Positions 46,042-54,158 of a stretch of DNA of 64,000 nucleotides are shown piece by piece (position 1 is the first letter of the stretch; the number at the start of each line of letters is the position of its first letter). A program made the translations under genes and the position numbers. Under the pieces are notes generated by a model. The model ran no database searches, had not been told where the DNA came from, and was given only the letters and a program-made list of their open reading frames with translations. Origin of the DNA: Anaerotruncus rubiinfantis (GTDB lineage: Bacteria; Bacillota; Clostridia; Oscillospirales; Ruminococcaceae); the NCBI RefSeq assembly GCF_900078395.1, contig NZ_FKLA01000009.1, positions 2,114,083 to 2,178,082 on the forward strand. The letters are read 5' to 3'.

Positions 46042-46180
46042 TATAATAGCCGCTTTGCAGCTATTATACCACAAGCGCGAAGCGCGCAGTGGGATAATGG
46101 CGCATTGGGACAGAAGCGCCAAAGGCGCGAATCGTCCTGCGCATAAAAAGGTATAATAGCCGCTTTGCGGCTATTATACC
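46042..46180. repeat. Paired palindromic repeat element
   Basis: Two copies of one hairpin: TATAATAGCCGC-TTT-GCAGCTATTATA (46042-46068, one mismatch) and the perfect 14-base-pair version starting ggtataatagccgc (46150-46180). Both are about 30 bases, 108 bases apart, and enclose GC-rich inverted words. The form is that of a dispersed bacterial palindromic repeat or a small non-autonomous element. Confidence 0.7.
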
Positions 46181-46239
46181 ATAAAACAATACGGCGGTTC
46201 AACTTTTTTATCTTGGCTTGGGCGGTTACGGCAAAAAGG

Positions 46240-46272
46240 AGGCGCGCCCGACCCTTCTGGGCGGACGCGCCT
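46240..46272 (-). terminator. Terminator of the Ser-rich surface protein gene
   Basis: AGGCGCG/CGCGCCT stem extended by CCCG/GGCG inside the loop, followed on the minus strand by CCTTTTT. Confidence 0.7.
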
Positions 46273-46286
46273 GAAACGATTTATCT

Positions 46287-47507
46287 TCAGCGGTTTTTAA
46301 ACCGCCGGGCTGCCACAGCGGCCGCTCCGACCACTGCCGCGATCGCCGCCGTCCAGGCGGCCTCGGATCTGTGCGCGGCTCCGTTTTCATTTTGTGCATT
46401 CCCGCGCAGACTGGTGTGAATCGTAATCGGACCCCTCCCGTCCTCCTCATCCGCCGGTTCCACAATCGCGTCGTCATAGAGGGTCTGTTCATGTTTGGCT
46501 GAACCGACAATCTGTGTCGGCAGAGTCCCGCCGATCGAAGGTCCCTCTTGCCCTCCAGACCGATTTGACCAGCCGCTTTTATTCGGGACGCCGTACTGCC
46601 CTTCAGAGGAAGAATCCTCCTCATCCTCTTCCGAGGAGGATTTCTTTTTGGAACCGCTCGAAATTTCCGAACTGCTCGAATCCTGTGAAGAAGAGTCCGG
46701 CGTGCTGGAACTGTCCGGCGTACTCGAAGACGAATCCCCACCTGATCCGAGGATTAAGGCGGGACCTGTAAAAATCACCCGCGCCAGAAAAAATTCGTTT
46801 TCAGTGGCTGGGAAATCGGGCATGCGGCCATCCCCGCGAAAGATCCGGTTTCTGGCCAGCCGAACCTTGATCCAGCCCGCGCCGGCTGGAACTTTCGCCG
46901 TATATGCCTCCCAATGGTATGGACCTCCGGATTGCCTGCGCGCATCGGAAAGCCGTGGTGAAAGCGCCCCGAAGCTCCCGCCATCCACTGAAGAAGAAAT
47001 GTTCAGCCCATAGAAACCCGCCGTTTCCAAGGGACGGGAATCCGGCAGGAAAGCATACCCATCCATTGTAACCCGCAGACTTCTGACGCCGCCGGAAGTA
47101 TTGATGAATACCTCATCCTTCCCGCTGTCATAAAAGCAGCGTTTTGCGCCGCTTACCGAATCCGTATGGTAAAGTCCCAGCCAATACGCCCCTGCTGAAC
47201 CGGGTACGGCAAAGCTGCCGTTCGCGGAACAGATTTCCACCCGCACCTCCTGCGCTCCGACAACCTGGTAAACCGCCTGCGCTTCGGTTCCAGACATGGA
47301 AAGAACCGATTGGTCGGGACAATTCGCCCACCCGCTGAACGAACCGAAATCTTCGATCCGTTTTGAGAAATTCTGATAAACGCAGATGCTGTCTGAAGCA
47401 GACGCGGCGCATTCATCCGTATAGGTCTGTGCAAAAACCTGTGTGCACAGGCAGGACGCAGCCAGTATTCCACCCAGGGCCGCAGCTTTCCATCTTCTCA
47501 CGCGCAT
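46287..47507 (-). CDS. Secreted or membrane-anchored Ser-rich surface protein of unknown function
   Basis: 406 residues. Signal peptide (about 1-26, cleaved near VFAQ), an extracellular beta-rich domain (about 40-255) with several Trp and Tyr and the order WLGLYHTDS, FYDSGKDEVFIN and GLNISSSVDGGSFG, a Ser/Pro/Asp linker (SSSSTPDSSSTPDSSSQDSSS), an acidic/Lys mix, and a C-terminal Ala-rich helix with RRFKNR tail. No catalytic motif or known domain is recognised; the core could be a carbohydrate- or ligand-binding sandwich. The overall plan (signal, domain, Ser/acidic linker, Ala-rich anchor) equals that of the 1009-residue protein at 15750-18779. GGGAGGAAG upstream of the ATG, own promoter. 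Confidence 0.75.
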   Translation of the reverse strand: MRVRRWKAAALGGILAASCLCTQVFAQTYTDECAASASDSICVYQNFSKRIEDFGSFSGWANCPDQSVLSMSGTEAQAVYQVVGAQEVRVEICSANGSFAVPGSAGAYWLGLYHTDSVSGAKRCFYDSGKDEVFINTSGGVRSLRVTMDGYAFLPDSRPLETAGFYGLNISSSVDGGSFGALSPRLSDARRQSGGPYHWEAYTAKVPAGAGWIKVRLARNRIFRGDGRMPDFPATENEFFLARVIFTGPALILGSGGDSSSSTPDSSSTPDSSSQDSSSSEISSGSKKKSSSEEDEEDSSSEGQYGVPNKSGWSNRSGGQEGPSIGGTLPTQIVGSAKHEQTLYDDAIVEPADEEDGRGPITIHTSLRGNAQNENGAAHRSEAAWTAAIAAVVGAAAVAARRFKNR

Positions 47508-47558
47508 CTTCCTCCCGGTCTGTTTTCGACAGGATTCGACATATTTTTTGTAAATTTC

Positions 47559-47587
47559 AGTATAACAAATTGTAAATAATTGGACAA
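47559..47587 (-). promoter_or_regulatory. Promoter of the Ser-rich surface protein gene
   Basis: TTGTCC, 17 bases, TATACT on the minus strand, about 45 bases before the predicted RNA start to ATG. Confidence 0.7.
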
Positions 47588-47640
47588 TTCCCTATAGTTC
47601 CAACGACGTATATACTATAGTGCAAGTGTCATACTATATG

Positions 47641-47766
47641 CGGCAGGGTTCTGCCGATGATTGAATAACACGCTTTCTGCGTGGGCAGCCTACCCTGTAA
47701 GGAAGGGATACACTCCCGTCCTTTACATAGAAAGCCCCCGGATCTTGAAGATCCGGGGGCTTTCTA
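47641..47766 (+). ncRNA. Candidate structured small RNA between the surface protein gene and pncB
   Basis: 126 bases almost wholly in stems: CGGCAG-GGTT-CTGCCG (47641-47656), CACGC-TTTCT-GCGTG (47669-47683), TGTAAGGA.GGG / CCC.TCCTTTACA (47696-47727) and a perfect 18-base-pair hairpin (47728-47766) that can terminate in both directions. There is no coding frame with a ribosome site. A plus-strand promoter is not convincing (TATACT at 47611-47616 lacks a -35 box), so the part upstream of the last hairpin might instead be 3' sequence of pncB. I recognise no known RNA family. Confidence 0.4.
47728..47766. terminator. Perfect-palindrome terminator of pncB and/or the candidate RNA
   Basis: 18-base-pair stem with minimal loop, eight bases after the stop codon of minus-strand pncB. 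Tails are TTTC-rich on both strands. Confidence 0.75.
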
Positions 47767-47773
47767 TTCGTTA

Positions 47774-49228
47774 TTAATCAAGGTTGATCCGTTCCAACAA
47801 ATCGTTGCGCTCATTCCACAGCCGGTCGGACAGATCCACATAGTAGCGGTGCGGATGCTCAAAACGCCGGACCTCTTCCCAAAGGCGCGCCACCTGTTCG
47901 GCACAGTATTTCTTGATCTCTTCGAGCGGACGCGGCGTATAAACGCATCTGCCTTTGTCAAAAACCTGTACCAGAAGGCTTTCCGCGCGATAGTTGGTGA
48001 TCACCTTTTTCTTCCAGGTTGCGACCGGATCGAAAATGGTGATCGGCATCGAATCGTCCACTTTTTCTCCCCGCACCGTCACATAGTCGGCGATGGCCTG
48101 TCCGGTTTCCCGGTTATAAAAACGGTAGAGGTCCTTGAAGCAGGGTACCGTGATCTTTTCGATGCTCTCGCTGACCTTGATCTTCGGCACAAATACGCCG
48201 TCCTGTTCGACCGCGGCCAGTTTATAGACACCGCCGAATACCGGATCGGACTTGCTGGTGATGAGGTTCTCGCCCACACCGAACATATCGAGCTGAGCGC
48301 CCTGGATGATCAGGTCGCGGATGATGTATTCATCAAGCGAATTGGAAGCCATGATCTTACAGTCGGGATAACCCGCGTCATCCAGCATCTGGCGCGCTTT
48401 TTTCGAAAGATAGGCGATGTCGCCGCTGTCGATGCGGATGGCCTTTGGACGGCAGCCGAGCGGCGCGAGCACCTCTTCGGCGACCCGAATGGTATTCGGG
48501 ACGCCGGATTTGATGACATTGTAGGTATCCACCAGGAAAACGGAATTGTCCGGATACAGTTCGGCGTATTTCTTAAACGCCTCATATTCGCTGTCGAACA
48601 CCTGCACCCAGCTGTGGGCCATCGTTCCGACCGCCGGGATATTGTGGTCGCGATCCGCAATCACACAGGCTGTCGCGGCGCAGCCGCCGATATAAGCCGC
48701 TCGCGCGCCAAGGATGGCCGCGTCGTAGCTTTGCGCGCGGCGGGAGCCGAATTCAGAAATCGGACGGCCTTCGGCGGCGCGCACAATCCGGTTGGCTTTT
48801 GTGGCTACGAGCGACTGGAAATTCACGGTCAAAAGCACCATCGTCTCGATGAGCTGCGCCTGGATGATCGGGCCGCAGACAACCACGACCGGCTCGTTCG
48901 GAAAGACCGGCGTGCCTTCCCGCACTGACCAGATGTCGCATTGAAACTGAAAATGGGCAAGATAATCGAGAAACTTTTCACTGAACTGGCCTTTTTCCCG
49001 CAGATAGGCAATATCCTCCTCTGTGAATTTCAGCCCTTTCAGATAATCAATCAGCTGCTCGAGCCCGGCAAACAGCGCAAATCCGCCGTCGTCCGGGATT
49101 TTACGGAAGAACATATCAAAAACGGCGATTTTGTCCTCGAATCCGTATTCAAAATATCCGTTTGACATGGTAATCTCATAAAAGTCGGTCAGCATGGTCA
49201 GGTTCCGTTTCATATCCATTGGGATCAT
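47774..49228 (-). CDS. pncB: Nicotinate phosphoribosyltransferase
   Basis: 484 residues, the long bacterial form. Joins nicotinate and PRPP to NaMN in NAD salvage. Motifs: LTMLTDFYEITMSNGYF at the start, SEFGSRRAQSYDAA (about 161-174), ATACVIADRDHNIPAVGTMAHSW (landmarks GTMAHSW, about 203-209), VDTYN (about 236) and RIDSGDIAYLS (about 266-276). The ATG at 49228 follows GAGGTG at 7 bases; three further open codons upstream start with GTG inside that site. Promoter TTGCCA / 17 / TAAACT upstream. Single gene. Confidence 0.96.
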   Translation of the reverse strand: MIPMDMKRNLTMLTDFYEITMSNGYFEYGFEDKIAVFDMFFRKIPDDGGFALFAGLEQLIDYLKGLKFTEEDIAYLREKGQFSEKFLDYLAHFQFQCDIWSVREGTPVFPNEPVVVVCGPIIQAQLIETMVLLTVNFQSLVATKANRIVRAAEGRPISEFGSRRAQSYDAAILGARAAYIGGCAATACVIADRDHNIPAVGTMAHSWVQVFDSEYEAFKKYAELYPDNSVFLVDTYNVIKSGVPNTIRVAEEVLAPLGCRPKAIRIDSGDIAYLSKKARQMLDDAGYPDCKIMASNSLDEYIIRDLIIQGAQLDMFGVGENLITSKSDPVFGGVYKLAAVEQDGVFVPKIKVSESIEKITVPCFKDLYRFYNRETGQAIADYVTVRGEKVDDSMPITIFDPVATWKKKVITNYRAESLLVQVFDKGRCVYTPRPLEEIKKYCAEQVARLWEEVRRFEHPHRYYVDLSDRLWNERNDLLERINLD

Positions 49229-49269
49229 TCTTGTCACCTCGTTAAACGTTCCTAGGGAATTTTATCCTT

Positions 49270-49298
49270 AGTTTACACCATTCTGACAAGAATGGCAA
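49270..49298 (-). promoter_or_regulatory. Promoter of pncB
   Basis: TTGCCA, 17 bases, TAAACT on the minus strand. Confidence 0.6.
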
Positions 49299-49337
49299 TC
49301 GGTTTTTGTATGATTTCCTTTGCACACTTCGGTTTGC

Positions 49338-49365
49338 TTGATTTATCCAGCATTTGTGTTATACT
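49338..49365 (+). promoter_or_regulatory. Promoter of the glycosyltransferase-flavoprotein pair
   Basis: TTGATT, 16 bases, TATACT, 42 bases before the start codon. Confidence 0.65.
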
Positions 49366-49407
49366 AAAATATGTATAATTTACTCAAAAAAGACAGGAGC
49401 GTTGTCG

Positions 49408-50628
49408 ATGCGCATCGCATTATTTACAGAAACTTACCTGCCTCATATCAACGGTGTTGTGACTCACGTCAAGTCCCTCAAAGACGGGCTGGAGCAGCTC
49501 GGCCATGAGGTCCTGATCGTCACGGCCGATGCTTCCGCGCGCAGGCATTACATCTCGAACGGCATCCTGCATTGCCCCGCGCACACCTCCCAGCGTTTTT
49601 ACGGCTACGGCATCGCGATGCCGCTTTCCACCACCCGGCTCAAATACATCAGCAAATTCAAGCCCGACGTCATCCATGTGCACCAGGAGTTTGGCATCGG
49701 GCTTTCCGGCATGATGATTGCCAAAGTCCTGGGGATCGCGCTTGTTTACACCCTGCACACAATGTATGACGAATACATCTATTATGTCGCGCCGCGGCCG
49801 CTTGTACCCATGACCAAAAAGTTCTCCCATCAGTACACCAAGATGTTTGCCCGCTCCGCCCAGGAGATCACCGGCCCTTCGCGCAAATGTGAAGAATATT
49901 TTCGCAAGACCGGCGTCTATAAGCCGGTCAACGTGATCCCCAACCCGGTCGATCTCGATGCGTTCAGCATCGACAATATCGATGAAGATAAGAAGGCCGC
50001 TTTCCGGCAAAAGTTCGGCTACGGGGAAAATACGATGATCGGCGTGTTTGTCGGGCGGCTCGGGCGCGAAAAAAGCGTGGATGTGCTGCTCGATTACTGG
50101 AAAGAGGCTATCCGTCCCGAGGAGGACATCAAGCTGCTCGTCATTGGGGACGGTCCCTGCAAGGAGGAGCTCGAACAGCAGGCGCGCGAACTCGGCATCG
50201 CGGATATGGTGACCTTTGCGGGCAAGGTGCTGCACGAGGAGATCCCGCCCTATTATGCCTCCTGCGACTTTTATATTACCGCTTCCACTTCGGACACAAA
50301 TTCCATTTCGATGCTGGAAGGCATGGCCACCGGCCTGCCCGTTTTGCAGATCGTCGATCCGCTCAACGAAGGCCAGGTAGTCGACGGGATCAACGGCTTC
50401 ATCTTTCAGGACGCGCAGGAGATGTCCGGGAAGATCCATCTGCTGCGCAAAATGCCCCAGGATGAACTGGACAAGCTCCGCCTGTCCGTGCGCCAATCGG
50501 TGGAAAACAGCGGCGCGGTCAACCTGGCGCAATATGTTCTGAATGTCTATAATAAGGCGCTGCGAGAGAAAAAACGGCATCTGCATTTTAGAATGAATCT
50601 GCATCTGCGAAGGGAGCGCAAACAATGA
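49408..50628 (+). CDS. GT4-family glycosyltransferase
   Basis: 406 residues, GT-B fold. MRIALFTETYLPHINGVVTHV is the standard opening with GVV acceptor loop; PDVIHVHQEFGIGLSG follows (about 92-107), and the donor half carries VFVGRLGREKSVDVLL (about 213-228), and the E.x7.E-type motif ISMLEGMATGLPVL (about 305-318). This resembles the diacylglycerol alpha-glucosyltransferases of Firmicutes, which make membrane glycolipids, but substrate is inferred only. ACAGGAG before the ATG at 49408; upstream open codons lie in the promoter. The end overlaps the flavoprotein gene by ATGA. Confidence 0.9.
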   Translation: MRIALFTETYLPHINGVVTHVKSLKDGLEQLGHEVLIVTADASARRHYISNGILHCPAHTSQRFYGYGIAMPLSTTRLKYISKFKPDVIHVHQEFGIGLSGMMIAKVLGIALVYTLHTMYDEYIYYVAPRPLVPMTKKFSHQYTKMFARSAQEITGPSRKCEEYFRKTGVYKPVNVIPNPVDLDAFSIDNIDEDKKAAFRQKFGYGENTMIGVFVGRLGREKSVDVLLDYWKEAIRPEEDIKLLVIGDGPCKEELEQQARELGIADMVTFAGKVLHEEIPPYYASCDFYITASTSDTNSISMLEGMATGLPVLQIVDPLNEGQVVDGINGFIFQDAQEMSGKIHLLRKMPQDELDKLRLSVRQSVENSGAVNLAQYVLNVYNKALREKKRHLHFRMNLHLRRERKQ

Positions 50629-52004
50629 AAAACCATTATGACATTGCAATTATCGGCGGCGGGATCGGCGGGCTGATGGCGGCTTACCGCCTGAGTGAAA
50701 ACGACCCCTCCCTTTCGATCGTCCTGTTCGAAAAAGGAAATCCGCTCGGAAAACGCATCTGCCCAATCATCACCAAACAGGTGAAAACCTGCATCAAATG
50801 CAAATCCTGCGCTATCATGGAAGGGCTGGCTGGCGCCGGTGCCTTTTCCGACGGCAAATATGTCATCAGCACCGAATACGGCGGCTGGCTTACCGAGTTT
50901 TTGCCGGATGAAACGGTCATCGATTATATCGAACAGGCGGACAAGATTCTTGTGAACTTCGGCGCAACCACCGAACGCTTCCAGCCCAACAATGACCTCA
51001 AAAAGCTCTGCATCGGCTACGACCTGCATATGGCGCAGGCACAGCTCAAGCATCTGGGAACCGACTCCAATTTCGACACGATGATGCATCTCATCAATTC
51101 GCTCGAGGGGCGGGTTGAAATCCACACCAAGACCAATGTGTCGAATGTCGAACGGACATCACGCGCACTCACGGTGCAGGATGCCGGCGGCGAGCACACC
51201 CTCACCGCCGACCGGATCATCTTCGCGGTCGGGCGCGCCGGAAGCATGTTTTTCTCCGACTGGTGCGAAAAAAACAATGTGCCGCTGCACAATAACCAGG
51301 TCGATATCGGCGTGCGGGTCGAGCTGCCGTCGATCGTCTGGGAGGACTTCTCCAAAAAGATTTACGAACCGAAAATCTGGTACCGTTCCAAACGTTACGG
51401 GGACACCACCCGCATGTTCTGCTTCAACGACCGCGGCCAGGTGGTCACCGAAAACACCAACGGCGTACTTACTGTCAATGGCCACAGCTACCGCGACGAA
51501 AGCCGCAAAACCCAGAACAGCAACTTCGCGCTGCTTTCGACCACCAACTTCACCCAGCCATTCAAAGAGCCGATCGAATACGCCAGGTATGTGGCAAGCC
51601 TTGCGAACCTCATCAGCGGCGGCAGCGTGCTGGTACAGCGGCTGGGCGACCTGATGAACGGCCGGCGCACCGATGAAAAACGCCTCCGGCAGGGCACCGT
51701 CCGGCCGACCTTGTCCGCTGTCCCCGGCGACCTGAGCCTCTGTATGCCCAAGCGTCAGCTCGACAACATCGTTGAGACGCTCCAGGCGCTCGACCAGGTT
51801 TCTCCCGGCACCGCCAATTACGATACGCTGCTTTACGGCATCGAATGCAAATATTATTCCGCGCGCCCGAAATGCGATGAATTTGAGATCGAGGGCTGTC
51901 CGGGCATCTACGCGGTCGGCGACGGCGCGGGCTTCACCCGTTCGCTTTCGCAGGCGGCGGCCAATGGGCTTTATGTGGCGGACCTGCTCACCCGCAAAAA
52001 ATAA
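50625..52004 (+). CDS. FAD-dependent oxidoreductase (COG2509-like)
   Basis: 459 residues. N-terminal dinucleotide motif IAIIGGGIGGLMAAYRL (about 7-23), a CIKCKSCAI cysteine cluster (about 56-64), then a middle domain, and the C-terminal FAD loop GIYAVGDGAGFTRSLSQAAANGL (landmarks AVGDGAG, about 430-436). It matches the FAD-dependent dehydrogenase group seen across anaerobes, whose substrate is unknown. The Cys triad may bind metal or a cluster. Four-base overlap with the glycosyltransferase implies coupled expression of two unrelated enzymes. Confidence 0.87.
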   Translation: MKNHYDIAIIGGGIGGLMAAYRLSENDPSLSIVLFEKGNPLGKRICPIITKQVKTCIKCKSCAIMEGLAGAGAFSDGKYVISTEYGGWLTEFLPDETVIDYIEQADKILVNFGATTERFQPNNDLKKLCIGYDLHMAQAQLKHLGTDSNFDTMMHLINSLEGRVEIHTKTNVSNVERTSRALTVQDAGGEHTLTADRIIFAVGRAGSMFFSDWCEKNNVPLHNNQVDIGVRVELPSIVWEDFSKKIYEPKIWYRSKRYGDTTRMFCFNDRGQVVTENTNGVLTVNGHSYRDESRKTQNSNFALLSTTNFTQPFKEPIEYARYVASLANLISGGSVLVQRLGDLMNGRRTDEKRLRQGTVRPTLSAVPGDLSLCMPKRQLDNIVETLQALDQVSPGTANYDTLLYGIECKYYSARPKCDEFEIEGCPGIYAVGDGAGFTRSLSQAAANGLYVADLLTRKK

Positions 52005-52017
52005 ACCATGTACTGAA

Positions 52018-52047
52018 AAAGCAGCCGTCCGGAAGGACGGCTGCTTT
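52018..52047. terminator. Bidirectional intrinsic terminator
   Basis: 13-base perfect arms around GGAA, between the convergent flavoprotein gene and hflC. Confidence 0.88.
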
Positions 52048-52059
52048 GCTATGTTCCGG

Positions 52060-53031
52060 TTATTCCGCGTTGTAGAAAATCTGTGCGATCGGGGAATCTT
52101 TCGACAGGATCAAGGTGTTGTCCTCACCCTTCAGGGAAGCTTTTGCCGCGTCAAGCGAACGGACGAACGAATAGAAACCGGCCCGGTCGGCATCGGCATA
52201 GGCTTCGGAAAGAATCCGCATGTATTCCGCCTCGCCTTCCGCGATCACTTTTTCCGCGTTTGCCTGCGCTTCGGAAACCTTGATCGAGATGGTTTTGTCG
52301 GTTTCGGTGCGGATCTTTTTCGCCTCCGATTCACCTTCCGCCTGATAGGAAGCGGCAATATTGTTGCGCTCGGAGATCATGCGCTCATAGACGGCGTTCT
52401 TGTTGTCGTCCGGCAGGTCGAGGTGCTTGGTCTCGACCGCGACGAGGGTCACACCGTACTGATCGAGGCTGCTTCCGATATTTGCAAAGATCGCGCCGGC
52501 CAGCTCGTCGCGGCCGGAGATGATCTCGGCCTGCGACAGGCTCGAGATGACGTTCTTCATCGAGTTATAGACGATCGTGCTGATACGCGCCTCCGCGTTG
52601 GTGACGTTGCCGTTGAGCGTCTGGATGAACTTGGTCGGATCGGACACCTTCCACAGCACAAAGCTGTCGGCCACCATGGTTTTTTTATCTTTGGTGATGA
52701 CATCCGAAATCGGCAGGTCATAAAGCAGCACCGTCTTGGGGATCGATTTAACCGTCTGGATAAACGGCGCCTTGAGACTTGGACCGGCTGTATCGCGCAC
52801 CGCGACAATCTTGCCGAACTGCTGGATGATGCTGTATTCATTGGTCCGGGTGACGACCAGCACGTTGAAGATCAGGATAAACAGGATGACAAGTACGATC
52901 AGTACCTTCAGCAGGCGCCCCATCACCTTTTTGACCTTGCCGCCCATTTCTTTCATCGCGTCGACGGTTTTCGGATCGACCTGTGGGCCGCCCTGCCCAA
53001 AGGGGTTATTCTGATAAAAATTGTTGTTCAT
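52060..53031 (-). CDS. hflC: SPFH-domain protease modulator HflC
   Basis: 323 residues. Glutamine/Asn-rich N-terminus, one membrane helix (about 42-62), then the SPFH (band 7) domain beginning VVTRTNEYSIIQQFGKIV, with YDLPISDVITKDKKTMVADSFVLWKV (landmarks KDKKTM and VLWKV), followed by a charged coiled coil (ERNNIAASYQAEGESEAKKI). Partner of HflK in a cage around FtsH in proteobacteria; here FtsH is not adjacent. Starts 3 bases after the hflK stop codon. Confidence 0.9.
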   Translation of the reverse strand: MNNNFYQNNPFGQGGPQVDPKTVDAMKEMGGKVKKVMGRLLKVLIVLVILFILIFNVLVVTRTNEYSIIQQFGKIVAVRDTAGPSLKAPFIQTVKSIPKTVLLYDLPISDVITKDKKTMVADSFVLWKVSDPTKFIQTLNGNVTNAEARISTIVYNSMKNVISSLSQAEIISGRDELAGAIFANIGSSLDQYGVTLVAVETKHLDLPDDNKNAVYERMISERNNIAASYQAEGESEAKKIRTETDKTISIKVSEAQANAEKVIAEGEAEYMRILSEAYADADRAGFYSFVRSLDAAKASLKGEDNTLILSKDSPIAQIFYNAE

Positions 53032-53034
53032 CTT

Positions 53035-53997
53035 TTATTCCCCTCCTTCCGAACTGCCCGCGGCGGGCGATGCGTTCCCGCCCGATGCAAACGGTTCAAG
53101 CGGCAGCAGCTTATTCACACCGCCCGCGCCGTCGTCGATGATGATCTTGAGACCCGGCAGGATCTCCTCCATTGCCTCATAAAACATCCTCTGTTTGGTG
53201 ATCAGCGGGTTTTTGGTGTACTCCTCATACATCGCGTTGAAGCGCGCGACCTGGCCTTCCGCCTCATTGATACGCGCCTGTTTGGTGGCTTCCGCCTTTT
53301 TCAGAATCTCATCCACCTTCGCGACCGCGGCGGGCTCCTGCTCGCTCTTATATTTGTTGGCGTTATTGATGGAGGTTTCCTTCGACTGTTTGGCAGTTTC
53401 CACCGCCTTGAAGGCTTCGAGCACCTCGGTCGTCGGCGGTTCGGCGTCCTGGATGGTGATATTCACCAGCATCACGCCGAGATCCTCCTTTTCCAGGCGT
53501 TCAATCAGTTTCTCCTTGATCTCAGCCTGGATTTCGTTCTTTCCGGTCGTGATGACGCTGTCGACCGGGTAAAGGCCGATCGTGTCGCGGATATAGCTCT
53601 GCGCAAGCGTTTTGAGGATCAGCACCGGGTCCTGCGAAGCATACAGGAACTTGATCGGATCGGACACCTTATATTCCACGAAGAAATCTACGTTGACGAA
53701 ATTGTAATCCGAAGTGATCATCAGTGATTCGGCCTCGATCGGCTCTTTTGTGTCGAGTTTATAGCCAATTGGGAAACCGTTGATCACGGTGGAAACTTTG
53801 GTCACCTGCTGCAAAAACGGGATCTTGTAATGCAAGCCTGGCGAACTCACAGTCGTCGGGGTGCCGAAGGTAGTCACTACCGCCTGCTCCTGTTCGTTGA
53901 TGCTGTAGACCGCATTAAAAGCCAGCACCGCGACAATCACAAGCGCAATGACAATTTTGGGGACCAGGGATAGGAATGTGCCCTTTTCTTTTGGCAT
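53035..53997 (-). CDS. hflK: SPFH-domain protease modulator HflK
   Basis: 320 residues: a membrane helix near the start (about 10-30), SPFH domain starting YSINEQEQAVVTTFGTPTTV and including SPGLHYKIPFLQQV, then the coiled coil ETSINNANKYKSEQEPAAVAK, and a Gly/Ser-rich end. It opens the two-gene hflKC operon. AGGAGGATT lies before the ATG. The N-terminal Gly-rich cytosolic extension of E. coli HflK is missing, so prohibitin/stomatin-like protein is an alternative name, but the paired gene order favours HflK/HflC. Confidence 0.88.
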   Translation of the reverse strand: MPKEKGTFLSLVPKIVIALVIVAVLAFNAVYSINEQEQAVVTTFGTPTTVSSPGLHYKIPFLQQVTKVSTVINGFPIGYKLDTKEPIEAESLMITSDYNFVNVDFFVEYKVSDPIKFLYASQDPVLILKTLAQSYIRDTIGLYPVDSVITTGKNEIQAEIKEKLIERLEKEDLGVMLVNITIQDAEPPTTEVLEAFKAVETAKQSKETSINNANKYKSEQEPAAVAKVDEILKKAEATKQARINEAEGQVARFNAMYEEYTKNPLITKQRMFYEAMEEILPGLKIIIDDGAGGVNKLLPLEPFASGGNASPAAGSSEGGE

Positions 53998-54121
53998 GCC
54001 GGGAATCCTCCTTCTTTTATCTCAAGCTCGTTAGGGAAGTAACAAGTAGTATATCATATTCCGACAAGAATCGCCATAATATTCACATATTATTCACATG
54101 AATTCATACACTTTTTACAAA

Positions 54122-54158
54122 GAGAAAACGCCCGCGCTTATTGCGCGGGCGTTTTCTC
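54122..54158. terminator. Intrinsic terminator overlapping the end of the zinc-ribbon membrane protein gene
   Basis: 16-base perfect arms (54122-54137, 54143-54158) around a 5-base AT loop. The 3' arm on the plus strand lies within the last codons of the minus-strand gene. Confidence 0.85.

Larger units (their letters stand above)
45802..46286. other. Intergenic region with palindromic repeat element
   Basis: 485 bases with no supported gene. A minus-strand frame of about 134 codons crosses it but consists of repeat sequence and lacks a ribosome site. The region holds the palindromic repeat of 46042-46180, several further inverted GC-rich words (GCGCGAAGCGCGC near 46075-46087, GGCGCATTGGGACAG.. 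GCGCC.. near 46100-46120) and the surface-protein terminator. Confidence 0.6.

Noticed and set aside
45798..46202. Minus-strand frame of 134 codons
   Set aside because: It covers the palindromic repeat element; the peptide is rich in Arg, Cys and Ala from inverted repeats, and no ribosome site precedes it.
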